DNA from: Sulfobacillus acidophilus DSM 10332
Lineage (GTDB): Bacteria; Bacillota; Sulfobacillia; Sulfobacillales; Sulfobacillaceae
Direction: 5' to 3'
DNA length: 64,000 bases
Assembly (NCBI GenBank): GCA_000237975.1
Contig: CP003179.1
Coordinates: 2,882,270-2,946,269, forward strand
Position numbers and translations under genes: made by a program. The notes below the pieces were generated by a model. It did not search any database. It had not been told where the DNA came from and saw nothing but the letters and a program-made list of their open reading frames with translations. Every line of letters begins with the position of its first letter. The stretch's first letter is position 1. This document shows positions 62,568 through 64,000 of this stretch, piece by piece.

Positions 62568-64000
62568 ATGGGAGAACCAACCTTTCGTTTTAGTCCTCGT
62601 CCCAATCGTGCCCAAGATATTCATTGGTACGAATGGGGACCGGAGGCATTTACCCGGGCCGAACAAGAGGATAAACCGATTTTATTGTCAATTTCCGCGG
62701 TTTGGTGCCATTGGTGCCACGTCATGGACGAAACCACCTATTCGGATCCTCGCGTGATTCACCGCATTAATCAAGACTATATCGCAATCCGGGTCGACAA
62801 CGATTTACGACCGGACATTAACCAACGCTACAACATGGGGGGCTGGCCCACCACCGCCATTTTGACTCCAGCGGGTGAGGTCATTACCGGAGCCACTTAC
62901 GTCAATCCGGATCAATTGCTGGGGCTCATGGACCAGGTCCAACAATATTGGGCGGCCAATAAAGAGCAAATTCGGCATCAACTGGCGGAACCGAAACTGC
63001 CAACCTTGTCGGACCGCCCAGGGCCCGATCGCGAGGCGATTAATCACATTGTCAATGCCATCCGGCAACAATTCGACCGGGCCTATGGCGGCGTTGGCGC
63101 CATGCCTAAATTTCCTCAGCCGGATGTTTGGGAGTTAGCCCTCGTGAACTTTTTGGCCACCGGAGACGGCTCAACCGCCGGCATGGCGGTTCGCACGTTA
63201 GATGCCATGGCCGGCTCCAATCTCTACGATCAGACGGCTGGCGGCTTTTTCCGTTACTCTACCACCCGAGAGTGGACGATTCCTCATTTCGAAAAAATGT
63301 TGGAGGACAATGCCCAATTAGCCCGGCTTTATCTCCGCGCGTTTCAAATCCTCGGGGACGACACCTACCGACAATTGGTCGACCACCTCTTGGGTTGGGC
63401 CAATCGCACGCTCTTAAACCCGGACGGACTATGGGGCGGATCGCAGGACGCCGACGAGGAATACTATCGGTTACCGCCCGAAGGTCGGCAACAACGACCC
63501 GAACCAGGGGTGGATCCTGTCGTGTACACCCATGCCAATGCGCAAATGATTTCCGCCCAGTTGTTAGCCGCCAGTCTGATTAATCCCGGTCAATACGCGC
63601 CCATCGCTCTCACGGCCTTAGAAGCGCTATACGACCGCATGTGGGATGACGACGAAGGCCTGTTTCACGCAGACAACGGCGAAACGCGTTTTTTGCCCGG
63701 CCTCTTAATCGATGTGGCGTGGCTGGGACATGCCCTCTTGGATGGCTACGAATATACGGGGGATACGGTGTTCCTCGAGCGGGTTCAAACCCTTTTGGAT
63801 TACGCGGATCGTACCCTCAGTGACGGACGAGTCTACTGGGATCAAATCGAACGCCCGGACGGGTTGGGTCGGTTAAAGCACCGCCAACAGCCGCTCAATG
63901 AAAATGCCGTGATGGCTCGCCTATGGCTTCGGTTAGGCACCCTAACGGAGAATGACGCCCAATTGGAACGCGGCCGGGCTATGGTCGGGGCCCTCGGCGA
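62568..64000 (+). CDS. YyaL/DUF255-type thioredoxin-fold protein (3' end cut by window)
   Basis: Frame open from the ATG at 62568 to the end of the window (477 codons); full-length family members are about 650-700 aa. The N-terminal DUF255 thioredoxin-like domain has the CxxC-type WCHWCHVMD and MGGWPTTAIL, and a glycosidase-like alpha-barrel follows (about residue 180 onward). It begins MGEPTFRFSPRPNRAQDIHW. AAGGAT lies upstream of the ATG. Family role is unclear (SPATA20-like). Confidence 0.9.
   Translation, partial: MGEPTFRFSPRPNRAQDIHWYEWGPEAFTRAEQEDKPILLSISAVWCHWCHVMDETTYSDPRVIHRINQDYIAIRVDNDLRPDINQRYNMGGWPTTAILTPAGEVITGATYVNPDQLLGLMDQVQQYWAANKEQIRHQLAEPKLPTLSDRPGPDREAINHIVNAIRQQFDRAYGGVGAMPKFPQPDVWELALVNFLATGDGSTAGMAVRTLDAMAGSNLYDQTAGGFFRYSTTREWTIPHFEKMLEDNAQLARLYLRAFQILGDDTYRQLVDHLLGWANRTLLNPDGLWGGSQDADEEYYRLPPEGRQQRPEPGVDPVVYTHANAQMISAQLLAASLINPGQYAPIALTALEALYDRMWDDDEGLFHADNGETRFLPGLLIDVAWLGHALLDGYEYTGDTVFLERVQTLLDYADRTLSDGRVYWDQIERPDGLGRLKHRQQPLNENAVMARLWLRLGTLTENDAQLERGRAMVGALG

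Overview
The window is about 64 kb of chromosome from a Gram-positive, endospore-forming, moderately GC-rich bacterium. Gene order from yqfC to glyS and from lepA to holA follows the Firmicutes pattern. There are two ger germinant-receptor operons, yqfC/yqfD, spoIIP, T-box leaders and a CIRCE operator. Protein character and the ppGpp-type/T-box leader on ilv-leu suggest a Sulfobacillus-like member of the Clostridia, but this is inference and no species marker (16S rRNA) is present.

Layout. 1-11.6 kb (minus): a compact housekeeping operon yqfC-yqfD-phoH-pgpH-ybeY-dgkA-corC-like-cdd-era-recO-glyQ-glyS, with glyS cut by the window edge. 11.7-14.0 kb (plus): a small unusual cluster of a divergent CofH/MqnE-like radical SAM protein, an unrecognised protein and a cysteine-free double rhodanese. 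14-16.4 kb: rpsU-yqeY plus a membrane-anchored unknown, a DenV-type pyrimidine-dimer glycosylase and a 49-aa four-cysteine protein. 16.5-23.9 kb (minus): lepA, hemW, and hrcA-grpE-dnaJ-prmA-rsmE under CIRCE, with dnaK absent. 24.0-25.4 kb: an IS with a frameshifted transposase. 25.5-34.5 kb: acetate uptake and activation (acs-satP), ger operon 1, a GntR regulator, fdhD and an enoyl-CoA hydratase. 34.6-38 kb: spoIIP, an isochorismatase-like hydrolase, rpsT and holA. 38-45 kb: ger operon 2, a PAS histidine kinase with Spo0A-box-like sites upstream, a cytochrome P450 and a small membrane protein. 45.2-54.9 kb: hsp20, the branched-chain amino-acid operon ilvN-ilvC-leuA-leuB-ilvB(-ilvE), and divergent leuCD. 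54.9-58 kb: leuS with a Leu T-box. 58.0-58.5 kb: a decayed IS605-type tnpB end. 58.5-64 kb: YbjQ, PurU, an EAL-GAF protein, an SDR and a partial YyaL-type thioredoxin-fold protein.

How the genes work together. The branched-chain region makes a coherent regulatory unit. The ilv-leu leader carries a ykkC-family (ppGpp-type) riboswitch with its own terminator, followed by a T-box with a second terminator, so both starvation alarmone and uncharged tRNA could gate the operon. LeuA lacks the usual leucine-feedback domain, so RNA-level control may matter more. Sporulation and germination genes are spread through the window. The most novel-looking protein set is the three-gene radical SAM cluster at 11.7-14 kb.
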